Assembly: GCA_003153955.1 (NCBI GenBank)
Contig: PMCB01000029.1
Span: 1-13,447, forward strand
Direction of reading: 5' to 3'
DNA from: Dehalococcoidia bacterium
Lineage (GTDB): Bacteria > Chloroflexota > Dehalococcoidia > Dehalococcoidales > Fen-1064
DNA length: 13,447 nucleotides
Positions 5,429 to 12,897 of this stretch are shown one piece after another. Positions within the stretch are counted from its first letter, which is position 1. Each line of letters starts with the position of its first letter. The translations under genes were made by a program, and so were the position numbers. The notes beneath the pieces were generated by a model. That model saw only the letters and a list, made by a program, of their open reading frames with translations, made no database searches and had not been told where the DNA came from.

Positions 5429-6376
5429 ATGATTGAACAAAGATATAAACCGGTTACCATTACCCCGAATTTCTACCAGCTGGGCACTCATGATTTCCCG
5501 GTTTACCTATCGATGGGTGACGACGGCATGATTATCGAAGGGGGCACCGGGGCATTCTTCCCGCTCATCGTGGAACAGGTCAAATATCTTGGTATTGAGC
5601 CTCAGCGCATCAAATACCTGGCGCTGACTCATACCCACCCCGATCACATCGGCGCGGTACCGCACCTGAAAAAATTATGGCCGCACCTCAAAGTGATGGG
5701 CAGTGCCGGGGCAGCCAAAGTCCTCAAACGGTTATCTGAAAAGCCGGAAGCGCTCAAGGAATTCCTCGCCGCCGACCGCGCCATTTCCCTGATCCGCCTT
5801 AATAAAGGGGAGATTGCAGAACTGCCGGTTGAGTTGGACCATTACGTTTTCGATGTCGACCATGTTCTGGAGGAAGGGGAAGATATCAAACTCAGCAAGG
5901 ATATCGTTTGGTCGGTATATCATACTCCCGGTCATTCACTGTGCCACATCGCACTGAACGACGAAAACGAAGGCACACTGGTTATCGGCGATTCCACCGG
6001 GTTTTATGTTGCCGGCAAAGATGCTCTCTGGCCGAATTACTTCGAGTCGCTGGAGAATTACTGCCACAGCATCCAGAAATTATCCACTTTACCTGCTGAT
6101 CGGCTGGTTTTGAGCCACAACGGCGTCGTTTCCACCGGCGCCCGCGCTTATTTTGAAAAAGTCATGAAAGTCACCGAAGCCTATCACACGGAAATGCTGG
6201 AGCGGGTCGCTAATGGCGAAGACATCGAAAAAATCGCCACCGACAAAGCGCAATGGGTCAACAGCATCACCGATATCCAGACCTATGACGTAATGTATAA
6301 CATGGCCAAGCTGCTCATCAGACGGTCTCATACCGCCTCGAAAAAGCATAACCTCTTCACCCTTCCGTATGCGTAA
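5429..6376 (+). CDS. Metallo-beta-lactamase-fold hydrolase
   Basis: A 315-residue MBL-fold protein with the full dinuclear metal set: THTHPDH at 67-73 (His68, His70, Asp72, His73), His169 in HTPGHS, Asp188 in GDST and His230 in LSHNG. No signal peptide or membrane segment. The C-terminal 80 residues are mainly helical and beyond the core fold. Such proteins include thioesterases, glyoxalase-II-like and other hydrolases; the substrate cannot be read. AAGGA lies 10 nt before the ATG. It is the first gene behind the attenuator leader and precedes the HgdB/YjiM-like and activator genes by a 169-nt gap with a palindromic repeat, so it may belong to the same transcript. A CoA-thioester hydrolase role would fit acyl-CoA chemistry downstream, but this is only inference. 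Confidence 0.9.
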   Translation: MIEQRYKPVTITPNFYQLGTHDFPVYLSMGDDGMIIEGGTGAFFPLIVEQVKYLGIEPQRIKYLALTHTHPDHIGAVPHLKKLWPHLKVMGSAGAAKVLKRLSEKPEALKEFLAADRAISLIRLNKGEIAELPVELDHYVFDVDHVLEEGEDIKLSKDIVWSVYHTPGHSLCHIALNDENEGTLVIGDSTGFYVAGKDALWPNYFESLENYCHSIQKLSTLPADRLVLSHNGVVSTGARAYFEKVMKVTEAYHTEMLERVANGEDIEKIATDKAQWVNSITDIQTYDVMYNMAKLLIRRSHTASKKHNLFTLPYA

Positions 6377-6394
6377 ATATGAATTAGTTTGTTT

Positions 6395-6486
6395 CCTCGC
6401 CCCCCGTAGCGCATTTGACCAAAATGCGCGGAGGTACTCAGGACAAGGGTCCTGAGTATAGTGGGAGAGGATTAAGGTGAGGGGTA
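6395..6486. repeat. Cloverleaf-like palindromic repeat between MBL and dehydratase-like genes
   Basis: Two perfect hairpins stand side by side: GCGCATTT (6409-6416) with AAATGCGC (6422-6429), and TACTCAGGAC (6435-6444) with GTCCTGAGTA (6449-6458). Outer arms CCTCGCCC (6395-6402) and GGGAGAGG (6463-6470) pair at seven of eight positions, closing a three-way junction. The right edge, GGGAGAGGATTAAGGTGAGG at 6463-6482, resembles a dispersed intergenic repeat I have seen in many bacterial genomes. No T-run follows. It may stabilise or partly terminate the MBL transcript. The remaining 6487-6545 shows only a G-rich Shine-Dalgarno before the next gene. Confidence 0.6.
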
Positions 6487-6545
6487 ATCTTACAATAGGG
6501 TATATCCTGAATAGCAAAGAATTTAATAACCCCGGGGGAAAATAA

Positions 6546-7784
6546 ATGGAAATTAAAGCAGCCCAGCAATTAAAAGGCCTCATGAAACAGCACTTCATGG
6601 AATTGGATGAAGCCTCCCGCACGAAAAACAAAAAAATCGCCTGGTGCAGCAGTGTCGGCCCCGCCGAACTCGCCATGTCGCTCGGCTTTTTGGTTTATTA
6701 TCCGGAAAATCATGCCGCCATGCTCGGTTCCACCCGCACGGCCATGGATTATATTCCCGTAGCCAACGCTAATGGTTACTCGCCGGAAATTTGCTCTTAT
6801 CTCACCAGTGATATCGGCGCCTACCTCCGCCACGAAACGCCGCTGACCAAGGCTTATGGCATCAAAGAAGTACCGCGGCCTGACGTTCTACTCTACAACA
6901 CCAACCAGTGCCGCGATGTCGGTGACTGGGCCCGCTTCTACGGACGTGAATTCAACGTCCCGGTTTTGGGCATCAACACGCCGCATACCCAGAATGAGGC
7001 CCGTGAGCATGTTGTCAAATCCGTCAGTCAGCAGTTGCGGGATATCGTGCCGGATCTGGAAAAAGTGGCCGGCCGCCGCTTTGATATCGATGAATTCCGC
7101 GCTGTTTTAGCCCGCTCCCGCGAATGTTCGGTATTGTGGGATAAGGTGCTGGACACAGGCTCGCACCAACCGACTCCGCTGACTTTCTTCGACGAGTGTA
7201 TCCATATGGGGCCTGCTGTGGTGATGCGCGGCCGTCAGGAAGCCAATGACTACTACAAAGCCCTTCTCGCCGAAATGCAGGAGCGTGTCGCCCAGGGCGT
7301 CGCGGCTGTTCCCGGCGAACGGTTCCGTTTCTACTGGGAAGGCATGCCCATCTGGGGCAAACTGCGTAATATGAGCGAACTCTTCGCCCGTTTGAAAGCA
7401 CCGGTTGTCGTCAGCACTTACTGCAACAGCTGGATTTTCCCCGCTTTCGACCCGGCCAATCCGTTCGATAGTATGGCTGAAGCCTACTGCTCCATTTTCA
7501 TCGGGCAGGACGATGCCTGGAAAGAAAATTACATCGCCGAAAAGGTGAAACGCTTCGCCATTGATGGTATTTTGTTCCACGATGCCCGCACCTGCGCCAG
7601 CAACTCCAACAACCGTTACGGCATGTCCAAACGCCTCAGCGATAAACTGGGCATTCCGCATCTGGTAATTAACGGCGACCTGAACGACCTGCGCTGTTTC
7701 TCTGAAGAACAAACGGTCACCAATATCGAGGCTTTCGTGGAGCAAATAGAGGAGTCGCACCGTGAAAATATACGCCGGCATTGA
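6546..7784 (+). CDS. 2-hydroxyacyl-CoA dehydratase/double-cubane-cluster-like subunit
   Basis: A 412-residue member of the HgdA/HgdB, FldB, BcrB/C and YjiM superfamily. Family blocks are GPAELAMSLG at 38-47, YPENHAAML at 52-60, EICSY at 81-85, NTNQCRD at 118-124, ARTCASNSNNRYG at 347-359 and a closing GDLND..CFSEEQ near 377-389. These proteins bind Fe-S clusters and receive low-potential electrons from an ATP-driven activator. Six cysteines stand at family block positions: 34, 83, 122, 293, 350 and 384; Cys83, Cys122 and Cys350 fit the usual [4Fe-4S] ligands. There is no second, heterologous subunit. One subunit plus activator matches the YjiM/YjiL and double-cubane-cluster protein layout, so a homodimeric reductase is a fair alternative to a dehydratase. 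A G-run Shine-Dalgarno precedes ATG 6546. Confidence 0.88.
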   Translation: MEIKAAQQLKGLMKQHFMELDEASRTKNKKIAWCSSVGPAELAMSLGFLVYYPENHAAMLGSTRTAMDYIPVANANGYSPEICSYLTSDIGAYLRHETPLTKAYGIKEVPRPDVLLYNTNQCRDVGDWARFYGREFNVPVLGINTPHTQNEAREHVVKSVSQQLRDIVPDLEKVAGRRFDIDEFRAVLARSRECSVLWDKVLDTGSHQPTPLTFFDECIHMGPAVVMRGRQEANDYYKALLAEMQERVAQGVAAVPGERFRFYWEGMPIWGKLRNMSELFARLKAPVVVSTYCNSWIFPAFDPANPFDSMAEAYCSIFIGQDDAWKENYIAEKVKRFAIDGILFHDARTCASNSNNRYGMSKRLSDKLGIPHLVINGDLNDLRCFSEEQTVTNIEAFVEQIEESHRENIRRH

Positions 7785-8526
7785 TATCGGGAGCTGCACC
7801 ACCAAGTCGGTAGTCATTGACGAACAGGGTAATCTGCTGGGCAGCGATGTCCGCCGTTCCGGCATCGACTACAAAACCGTGGCCAAAGAATCGCTGGAAA
7901 CAGCTTTAGCCGGTAAAAGTCTGGAAGGCGTCCCGGTTGTTTCCACCGGTTACGGCCGGCACAATGTCAGCTTCGCCATCCAGGCTAAAACGGAAATTGC
8001 CTGCCACGCCAAAGGCGCTTACTTCTACGTGCCGCGCGCCGTCAACGTGGTGGATATCGGCGGGCAGGACAACAAGGTCATCAGGCTCGATGCCGAGGGA
8101 CGCACGATAGATTTCAAGATGAACCGTAAATGCGCCGCCGGTACCGGCACTTTCATCGAGGAAATTGCCATCAAAACCGCGATTCCGCTGGATAAACTGG
8201 ACGAGTTGGCGCGGAAATCTCAAAATAAAGTGAAAATCGGTAGCTACTGTACGGTTTTCGCTTCTACGGAAATCCTTTCACTAATCTGCTCCGGTGTCAA
8301 AGCCGAAGACCTGTCCAAAGGCGTCTTCGATTCAGTTGTGGCCCGCGTGCTGGAAATGATTCCGCTGGCTGATACGATTTTGCTCTGCGGCGGCGTCGTC
8401 GCCTGGTTCCCCATCGTCGCGGAGATTTTTCGTGAGCAGGTCAAGGGTGAGGTTATCGTGCCCCCGCATCCCCAGTTGACCGGTGCCCTCGGCGCCGCCC
8501 TCTTCGCAAGGGAAACAACGTTTTAA
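7762..8526 (+). CDS. ATP-dependent activator/reductase (BadF/BcrA/HgdC family)
   Basis: A 254-residue ASKHA-fold ATPase that, as a homodimer bridging one [4Fe-4S] cluster, fires electrons into its partner on ATP hydrolysis. Phosphate-1 motif GIDIGSCTTKS is at 6-16, phosphate-2 VVDIGGQDNK at 96-105 and the adenosine motif LLCGGVVAW at 207-215. The cluster ligands are Cys124 (RKCAAGTGTFIE) and Cys163 (SYCTVFASTE), spaced as in HgdC. The start is GTG, with AGAGGAG 7 nt upstream; it overlaps the preceding gene by 23 nt, indicating tight coupling and a matched pair. The length is that of single-domain activators such as HgdC and YjiL, not BcrA/D. Its stop lies within four bases shared with the convergent gene's stop. 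Confidence 0.95.
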   Translation: MKIYAGIDIGSCTTKSVVIDEQGNLLGSDVRRSGIDYKTVAKESLETALAGKSLEGVPVVSTGYGRHNVSFAIQAKTEIACHAKGAYFYVPRAVNVVDIGGQDNKVIRLDAEGRTIDFKMNRKCAAGTGTFIEEIAIKTAIPLDKLDELARKSQNKVKIGSYCTVFASTEILSLICSGVKAEDLSKGVFDSVVARVLEMIPLADTILLCGGVVAWFPIVAEIFREQVKGEVIVPPHPQLTGALGAALFARETTF

Positions 8527-8984
8527 TATTCGCCTTTAATTACAAAAAACGAACCCCGGATTGTTCCCGCTAATTTGGATTTCTGCCGGGCAAATTTAAA
8601 CTTGCCTAACTCCTCTGGTACTTCCATTCCCTCGGAAAGCTTAAAACCTACGGCCCGTTTCTTAGGGTGATCCACCGCATACATGACGTTGACCTCAAGG
8701 CCGTCCTCATAAAAGACGTGGGCCATTTTTATATTTTCCACTTGAAAACGCGATGTTTCTAAAGGTTTGGCAGCAAACTCAATACCACGTTCTTTTTTCA
8801 AAATTCGGCTCACATAATCAATGGTCTCTTGACTTTCGCTGGCTGGTACAACCGTAAACTCATGCTTGTATTTGTTCGAATAGTAACGGGCTTCATTGGC
8901 ACGTAAACCGGCAAGCGCTTCTTTCACGGGTGAAGGCTCTAAACCAACCGTAGACACGTTATTAAAATCAACTATATACGACAT
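8523..8984 (-). CDS. Hypothetical protein, unrecognised family
   Basis: A 153-residue soluble protein if started at ATG 8984 (GGATGG lies 6 nt upstream; a GTG at 8990 is the other choice). No signal peptide, membrane segment, cysteine cluster or catalytic motif that I recognise. It opens with a beta-like YIVDFNNVST, has a charged helix in the middle and ends in a Lys/Arg-rich part (FKFARQKSKLAG) followed by a hydrophobic strand. The Lys/Arg-rich tail could bind nucleic acid or an acidic partner, but this is guesswork. It converges on the activator gene: both stop codons lie in one TTAA, a 4-nt tail-to-tail overlap. It may follow the ChaB and YCII genes in the same direction, 165 nt downstream of ChaB. 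Confidence 0.7.
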   Translation of the reverse strand: MSYIVDFNNVSTVGLEPSPVKEALAGLRANEARYYSNKYKHEFTVVPASESQETIDYVSRILKKERGIEFAAKPLETSRFQVENIKMAHVFYEDGLEVNVMYAVDHPKKRAVGFKLSEGMEVPEELGKFKFARQKSKLAGTIRGSFFVIKGEY

Positions 8985-9149
8985 TTCCACCCATCCATTT
9001 ACCTTTTTTCCTAACCGGGAAAATACATTTAGACTAACTTACGAATATCTTTTCTACTCAGTTTGACTTCTAAACTCTCATTTCTCATCAAGGAGGGATG
9101 TATAATTTTTAATAGCAGTCGCCTATGGGATAATCTATCCCGCTCCCTC

Positions 9150-9404
9150 TTAATGATGAGTGAATAACGGCTCCCATCTACCGGTTTCCGGGTCTTTTTC
9201 GAATTCCTTTTTCACTGCCGCCCAGGCAACTTTCCGTGCCACTTCCTCAGCACCGGCGCTGCCGCGCCTTTTCGCTGGGTCCTGATACTCCTCAAACGAA
9301 TTATTGTAAGCAGCCAGGAAAATATGCTGCGCATGCGCCGGCAGGATTCTACGGATGCCGGGCGGCAGTTCTTCAATACTCGGATATGGCATATTCTCAC
9401 TCAT
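9150..9404 (-). CDS. ChaB-family protein
   Basis: An 84-residue protein matching the ChaB family nearly end to end: MPYPSIEELP at 5-14, LPAHAQHIFLAAYNN around 21-35, DPAKRRGSAG around 42-51 and EEVARKVAWAAVKKEFEKD around 53-71. ChaB was first described as a regulator of the cation transporter ChaA, but it is mostly found alone, and its true role is unsettled. The small fold is mainly helical. There is no ChaA antiporter here. The start at ATG 9404 lacks a good Shine-Dalgarno; ATG 9392 (residue 5, where family similarity begins) is an alternative. A 6-bp hairpin at 9128-9142 lies downstream but has no T-run. Confidence 0.9.
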   Translation of the reverse strand: MSENMPYPSIEELPPGIRRILPAHAQHIFLAAYNNSFEEYQDPAKRRGSAGAEEVARKVAWAAVKKEFEKDPETGRWEPLFTHH

Positions 9405-9446
9405 CCATTACCGAAGGGGGTTAAAAAATCTTCTTTAAATTCAACC

Positions 9447-9755
9447 CTACATTGTTTTCATGATCGAATAAACCGCAATTTCCCCGCCTTCCATTTGCGG
9501 GCTGGTTTTCGCGATCGCCACCGCGGCATCCATATCCTTTGCTTTGAAAATGCTATAACCGGTCACCAGCTCTCCGCCGATTGCTTTCACGCTTTTTTTT
9601 GTCACCAGCTTGCCCGGCATGGTCGGGTTTCCCGCGTCCACCACCGCCGCTCCCTGGTTCTTAAACCAGTTCACCCAATCATCCATCAACTTTTTTTTCT
9701 CCGCCGGAGTAACGCCCATGGTCCCGCCGTAGTACACGAATAAATAATTGTCCAT
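9447..9755 (-). CDS. YCII/DGPF-domain protein
   Basis: A 102-residue alpha/beta-barrel-fold protein similar to the YCII/DGPF (PF03795-like) family. It has the initial strand NYLFVYYGG, the TPAEKKKLMDDWVNWFKNQG helix with a conserved Trp, an inserted loop with VDAGNP, a GYSIFKAKDMDAAVAIAKTSP segment and a C-terminal GGEIAVYSI strand. Members are small dimeric ferredoxin-like-fold proteins, some fused to sigma factors; most have unknown function and a few are dehydrogenase-like or dehalogenase-related. GGAGGG lies 5 nt before the ATG. It lies 42 nt upstream of chaB on the same strand and may be cotranscribed. No catalytic role can be assigned. Confidence 0.85.
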   Translation of the reverse strand: MDNYLFVYYGGTMGVTPAEKKKLMDDWVNWFKNQGAAVVDAGNPTMPGKLVTKKSVKAIGGELVTGYSIFKAKDMDAAVAIAKTSPQMEGGEIAVYSIMKTM

Positions 9756-9977
9756 CTTTCCCTCCGTTAAACGTTTTTTACTTCACTGTTTACATCGTCT
9801 CAGATTATTTATTTCATAGTAATAAAAATTAACCGACGGATGTTACAGAATCATGACATTTCGAAGAACTTTAAGAATGAAGAAAGAAGACGAAGACGAG
9901 TGCGGAGGGCACCTTTTTAGAATTTCGATATTAACAATCAGGATTTATTTGATTGTTGTTTAGCATCTCGCGGACGT

Positions 9978-10022
9978 ACCGGCGCCCTCTGCGACGCCCT
10001 CTTCGCCCGCGAAATAAACTAA
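9978..10022 (+). pseudogene. Relic of a BadF/HgdC-type activator C-terminus
   Basis: Fourteen codons translate as T-G-A-L-C-D-A-L-F-A-R-E-I-N and end at TAA 10020-10022. The intact activator in this window ends T-G-A-L-G-A-A-L-F-A-R-E-T-T-F (8478-8526). At the nucleotide level about 30 of the first 36 bases agree, including an uninterrupted 12-base block. Nothing upstream of 9978 resembles an activator in any frame I checked. It looks like the surviving tail of a second activator gene, or a small duplication of the intact one. Confidence 0.55.
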
Positions 10023-10054
10023 AACTTTTAAAATTCCCACTCTGCCTAAGGGAG

Positions 10055-10110
10055 TTCAAGAGGCCATGGTACTTTGCGCAGCAAATGTAGGCGTTGAGCC
10101 CCTCTTTGAA
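10055..10110. repeat. Palindromic repeat element
   Basis: Outer arms TTCAAGAGG (10055-10063) and CCTCTTTGAA (10101-10110) pair with one bulged base; an inner perfect hairpin TTTGC-GCA-GCAAA lies at 10073-10085. The element has the build of a small REP-like palindrome and sits just beyond the glcF terminator. It may help to block read-through. Copy number in the genome cannot be judged from one window. Confidence 0.45.
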
Positions 10111-10115
10111 TAAAC

Positions 10116-10143
10116 AAAAAATTCTCTTCCCCGCGGGAAGAGA
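10116..10143 (-). terminator. Intrinsic terminator of the glcD-glcF operon
   Basis: CTCTTCCC (10124-10131) and GGGAAGAG (10135-10142) pair perfectly around a 3-nt CGC loop, with one extra T-A pair (10123/10143). On the minus strand the stem is followed by one A and six T (10121-10116). It lies about 55 nt beyond the glcF stop codon and is the clearest minus-strand terminator in the window. Confidence 0.82.
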
Positions 10144-10198
10144 TAAAGAGATGGGGGGTTGTGACAGCATTAACATCGGGAAATATGAATGGCATACC

Positions 10199-11476
10199 CT
10201 ATTTGTCTTCCGTCCCTCTCATCAACTCGCTGATGTGCATTACCTTCACCGGTAACTTATTCCGCCGCACCCCGTCTTTGAGCTGAATCAGACAGCCGGG
10301 ACACGAAGTCACCACGATTTGCGCCCCGGTGTTTTTGATATTTTGCATCTTCTTGTCCTGAATCGCCAAACTGATGTCCCTGTGCGCCAGCGTGAAGGCC
10401 CCACCCAGGCCGCAGCAATCGTCCGCCCCTTCCATTTCCACGAATTTCACCCCTTCAATCGAGCGTAAAAGCTCACGAGGCTGGCTGCTTATTCCCTGGT
10501 GCCATTTCATGTGGCAGGGGTCGTGATAGGTGACAACGACCGGCTCCGCCGCCTTGGATTTAATTCCTTCTTTCGCCAGGAATTCCGAGAAATCGCTCAC
10601 TTTGGCGGAAAATTCCTGCGCCTGTTTTTTAAAGGGGTCTTTGTCCCCAAACCATTTCCCGTAATCTTTCAACGCCGAACCGCAGGTAGCACATCCGGTG
10701 ATAATCCGGTCGAACTTCGCCAGCTTTTGTATATTATGTTTCGCCATCTGTTGCGCGGTTTTCAAATCACCGGCGCTGCGCACCGCCAAACCGCAGCAGG
10801 TCAAATCCTTTATGTAAACCACTTCGTAACCCGCTTTGGCTAAAACCTGCGCAATCCCCTCACCGATATCCGCGAAAAAAAACTCAAAGGCGCAGCCCGG
10901 GAAAATTGCGACTTGGCCCTTTATTTTCACGCCCTGCGGCGGTGAAGTTTTGGCCGGCAGTAGGGAGGAAAGGAATGGTTTCGACAGTTTTGGTAAAGAC
11001 AATCCTTTGGTAAATACCGAGGTAAAATCCGCCATGTGCCGGAGCGGTTTGCCGTCTTTGGTGGAAACACCCGGCACGATGGCGGCTGCACCCAGCAGGT
11101 TGGCCATCAGCTTGCGGTTTTTCAGGATGCCGCGGTAAATTACCCGCTTCGGCAAAGACAGGCCTTTTCTGTTGACTACGTCCGTCCGGGCCGCCACGTT
11201 GATATCCGGCGATTGCACTTTCGCCGGGCAGATGGCCGCGCAGCGGCCGCACAACAGGCAGTATGATAACCTTTCCGCGTATTCCGCATCGGTGGGAATG
11301 GTTTTTTCGTTCGCCTGGCGGATCAGCACGTTCCGGCCCCTGGCGACATGGCTCTCGATATGGTCGACTTTATAAATGGGGCAATTGTACATGCAAAAGC
11401 CGCATTTCATGCACTTGTTGGCATCGTCGAGATTATCTCCTTCCCTTGCAGGAAGTGATTCCGGGAGAGTTTTCAA
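10199..11476 (-). CDS. glcF: Glycolate/D-lactate dehydrogenase Fe-S subunit (GlcF-like)
   Basis: A 425-residue cytosolic Fe-S protein that passes electrons from the flavin subunit. Two ferredoxin-type [4Fe-4S] motifs are complete: Cys22/25/28/32 and Cys73/76/79/83. They are followed by two CCG (heterodisulfide-reductase-like) domains: FPGCAFE...LTCCG...CATCG (about 193-265) and HDPCHMKWHQG...DDCCGLGGAF...SCPGC (about 315-400). Length and order match GlcF and the Fe-S subunit of D-lactate dehydrogenases. Its ATG overlaps the glcD stop by 4 nt. GlcE is missing, as is usual for non-proteobacterial two-subunit versions. Glycolate, D-lactate or another 2-hydroxy acid may be the substrate; the electron acceptor (quinone or Etf) cannot be told. 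Confidence 0.93.
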   Translation of the reverse strand: MKTLPESLPAREGDNLDDANKCMKCGFCMYNCPIYKVDHIESHVARGRNVLIRQANEKTIPTDAEYAERLSYCLLCGRCAAICPAKVQSPDINVAARTDVVNRKGLSLPKRVIYRGILKNRKLMANLLGAAAIVPGVSTKDGKPLRHMADFTSVFTKGLSLPKLSKPFLSSLLPAKTSPPQGVKIKGQVAIFPGCAFEFFFADIGEGIAQVLAKAGYEVVYIKDLTCCGLAVRSAGDLKTAQQMAKHNIQKLAKFDRIITGCATCGSALKDYGKWFGDKDPFKKQAQEFSAKVSDFSEFLAKEGIKSKAAEPVVVTYHDPCHMKWHQGISSQPRELLRSIEGVKFVEMEGADDCCGLGGAFTLAHRDISLAIQDKKMQNIKNTGAQIVVTSCPGCLIQLKDGVRRNKLPVKVMHISELMRGTEDK

Positions 11477-12864
11477 CTTTTCTCCTCCCAGATTTTCCCT
11501 GGATTCAAAATATTATCCGGGTCGAAGACTTTTTTAATCCCCCGCAGCAGGTCGATGGCCTCCGGCTGCATCGCCTGTTTCATAAACCGTTTTTTCTCCA
11601 GCCCGATGCCGTGCTCGCCGGAAATCGCGCCGCCGTATTCCAGCGCCGCCAGGAAAATTTCATCCACCGCCTTCTCGGCGCGGGCATAGTGTTCCGCATT
11701 TTTCTTATCCGTCAATACGCTGGGGTGCAGGTTACCGTCGCCGGCATGTCCGATAATGACAATCGTCAGGTCGTATTTCTTCGCAATCTGCTGCACTTTA
11801 TCGATCAGGTCTGCGATATGGCTGATGGGCACCGTCACGTCTTCGGCGAAAATATTCGGGGACGCGCCGTAAATTGCTGAAAAACCGGCCCGTCTCGCCG
11901 TCCAGAAATTAGCGGCTTCGCCGGCGTCTTTGGCCGCCCGCACGTTGATGGCGCCCGCCTGTTGACAGCTTTTAATCACGCTCTCAACATCTTTATCCAC
12001 GGCGGACTGCGTGCCGTCAAGTTCGAAAAGCAGCATTGAGCCGGCATCCAAAGGCAAACCGAGCGGGGTCGTTTCTTCGATGCGCCGGATAACCCAGTTA
12101 TCCATCATTTCGATTTTAGCCGGTAAAATTCCGGCCGTTAAAACTTTGTGCACGGCCTGTCCGGAAGTGACCACTTTATCGAACACGGCCACCACCGTCC
12201 TGTGCGACGGCGGCAGCGGCAAAAGCCGTAAGGTAACCTGGGTTATCACCGCCAGCGTGCCCTCTGAACCGCACAAAATTTGCGGCAGGTCGTACCCGGT
12301 GACATTCTTCACCGTATTTCCCCCAAGTTTGACGATGGCCCCGTTGGGCAGTACCGCCGTCAACCCCAGTAAATAATGCTTGAAAACGCCGTATTTCACG
12401 GCATAAGGGCCGCCCGCGTTTTCGGAGACGCAGCCGCCGATCGTGGCTGCCAGGAAACTTTGCGGGTCCGGCGGAAAGAAAAGGTTCTGTTTCGTCAGTT
12501 CCAGGTTCAGGTCGTTCAGCACTACCCCGACTTCCGTCGTTACGGTGAAACTGTCCGCGTCGATTTTTAAAATCTTATTCATGCGGGTCATGCAAAGGAC
12601 GATTCCGGCAGACACCGGCACCGAACCGCCGCTGAGGTTGCTGCCTGCACCGCGCGGTGTAACCGGGATTTTCTGTGCCGTCGCCAGCTTCATGATTTGG
12701 GAAACCTGTTCGGCGGTGGTGGGGAAAACCACGACGTCCGGCTTGCTCTGCCAGCTCGTCGTGCCGTCAAATGCATAGGAAGCCAAATCCAGGGGAGCCG
12801 TCAAAACACCTTTCTCCCCGACAATGCCCCGAAGTTTTTCAAGGATGCTGTTTTCGATACTGAT
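11473..12864 (-). CDS. glcD: FAD-linked 2-hydroxyacid dehydrogenase (GlcD-like)
   Basis: FAD-binding PCMH-type oxidoreductase that oxidises glycolate, D-lactate or a similar 2-hydroxy acid. Residues from the TTG at 12804: FAD pyrophosphate loop PRGAGSNLSGG at 50-60, TGYDLPQILCGSEG at 169-182, then the C-terminal domain with GHAGDGNLHP at 352-361, GEHGIGLEKKRFM at 396-408 and NPGKI at 434-438. TTG 12804 gives 443 residues, but the frame stays open and family-like upstream (ILEKLRGIVGEKGVLT), and a strong AGGGAGG at 12877-12871 sits 6 nt before an ATC at 12864; no ATG, GTG or TTG is in frame between. I therefore place the start at ATC 12864 (463 residues), with TTG 12804 as the conservative option. 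It forms an operon with glcF by a 4-nt overlap. Confidence 0.88.
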   Translation of the reverse strand: MSIENSILEKLRGIVGEKGVLTAPLDLASYAFDGTTSWQSKPDVVVFPTTAEQVSQIMKLATAQKIPVTPRGAGSNLSGGSVPVSAGIVLCMTRMNKILKIDADSFTVTTEVGVVLNDLNLELTKQNLFFPPDPQSFLAATIGGCVSENAGGPYAVKYGVFKHYLLGLTAVLPNGAIVKLGGNTVKNVTGYDLPQILCGSEGTLAVITQVTLRLLPLPPSHRTVVAVFDKVVTSGQAVHKVLTAGILPAKIEMMDNWVIRRIEETTPLGLPLDAGSMLLFELDGTQSAVDKDVESVIKSCQQAGAINVRAAKDAGEAANFWTARRAGFSAIYGASPNIFAEDVTVPISHIADLIDKVQQIAKKYDLTIVIIGHAGDGNLHPSVLTDKKNAEHYARAEKAVDEIFLAALEYGGAISGEHGIGLEKKRFMKQAMQPEAIDLLRGIKKVFDPDNILNPGKIWEEKS

Positions 12865-12897
12865 TCTAAGCCTCCCTGCATGTAATTGCTTATCTAT

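Larger units (their letters stand above)
9756..10198. other. 443-nt intergenic region with relic and repeat
   Basis: No intact gene. From left to right: an AT-rich upstream region of the YCII gene (9756-9850) without a clear promoter; a purine-rich run of GAA/GAC triplets (9875-9903); ATTTCGATATTAA near 9923, also present near 5054; a degraded activator C-terminus (9978-10022); a palindromic repeat (10055-10110); and the glcDF terminator (10116-10143). The mixture suggests a scar where a larger gene was lost. Confidence 0.55.

Noticed and set aside
6089..6676. Open frame of 195 codons on the minus strand
   Set aside because: It crosses the end of the MBL gene, a palindromic repeat and the start of the YjiM-like gene; a product of the repeat, not a gene.
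7107..7865. Open frame of 252 codons on the minus strand
   Set aside because: It lies antisense to the YjiM-like and activator genes, which carry clear family motifs; high GC at codon third positions creates the shadow frame.
9093..9150. Terminator after chaB
   Set aside because: GGGATA-ATC-TATCCC (9128-9142) and an outer GAGGGA/TCCCTC pair exist, but no T-run follows on the minus strand.
9931..10176. Open frame of 81 codons on the minus strand
   Set aside because: It reads through the glcDF terminator, a palindromic repeat and the activator relic; low-complexity product without family likeness.
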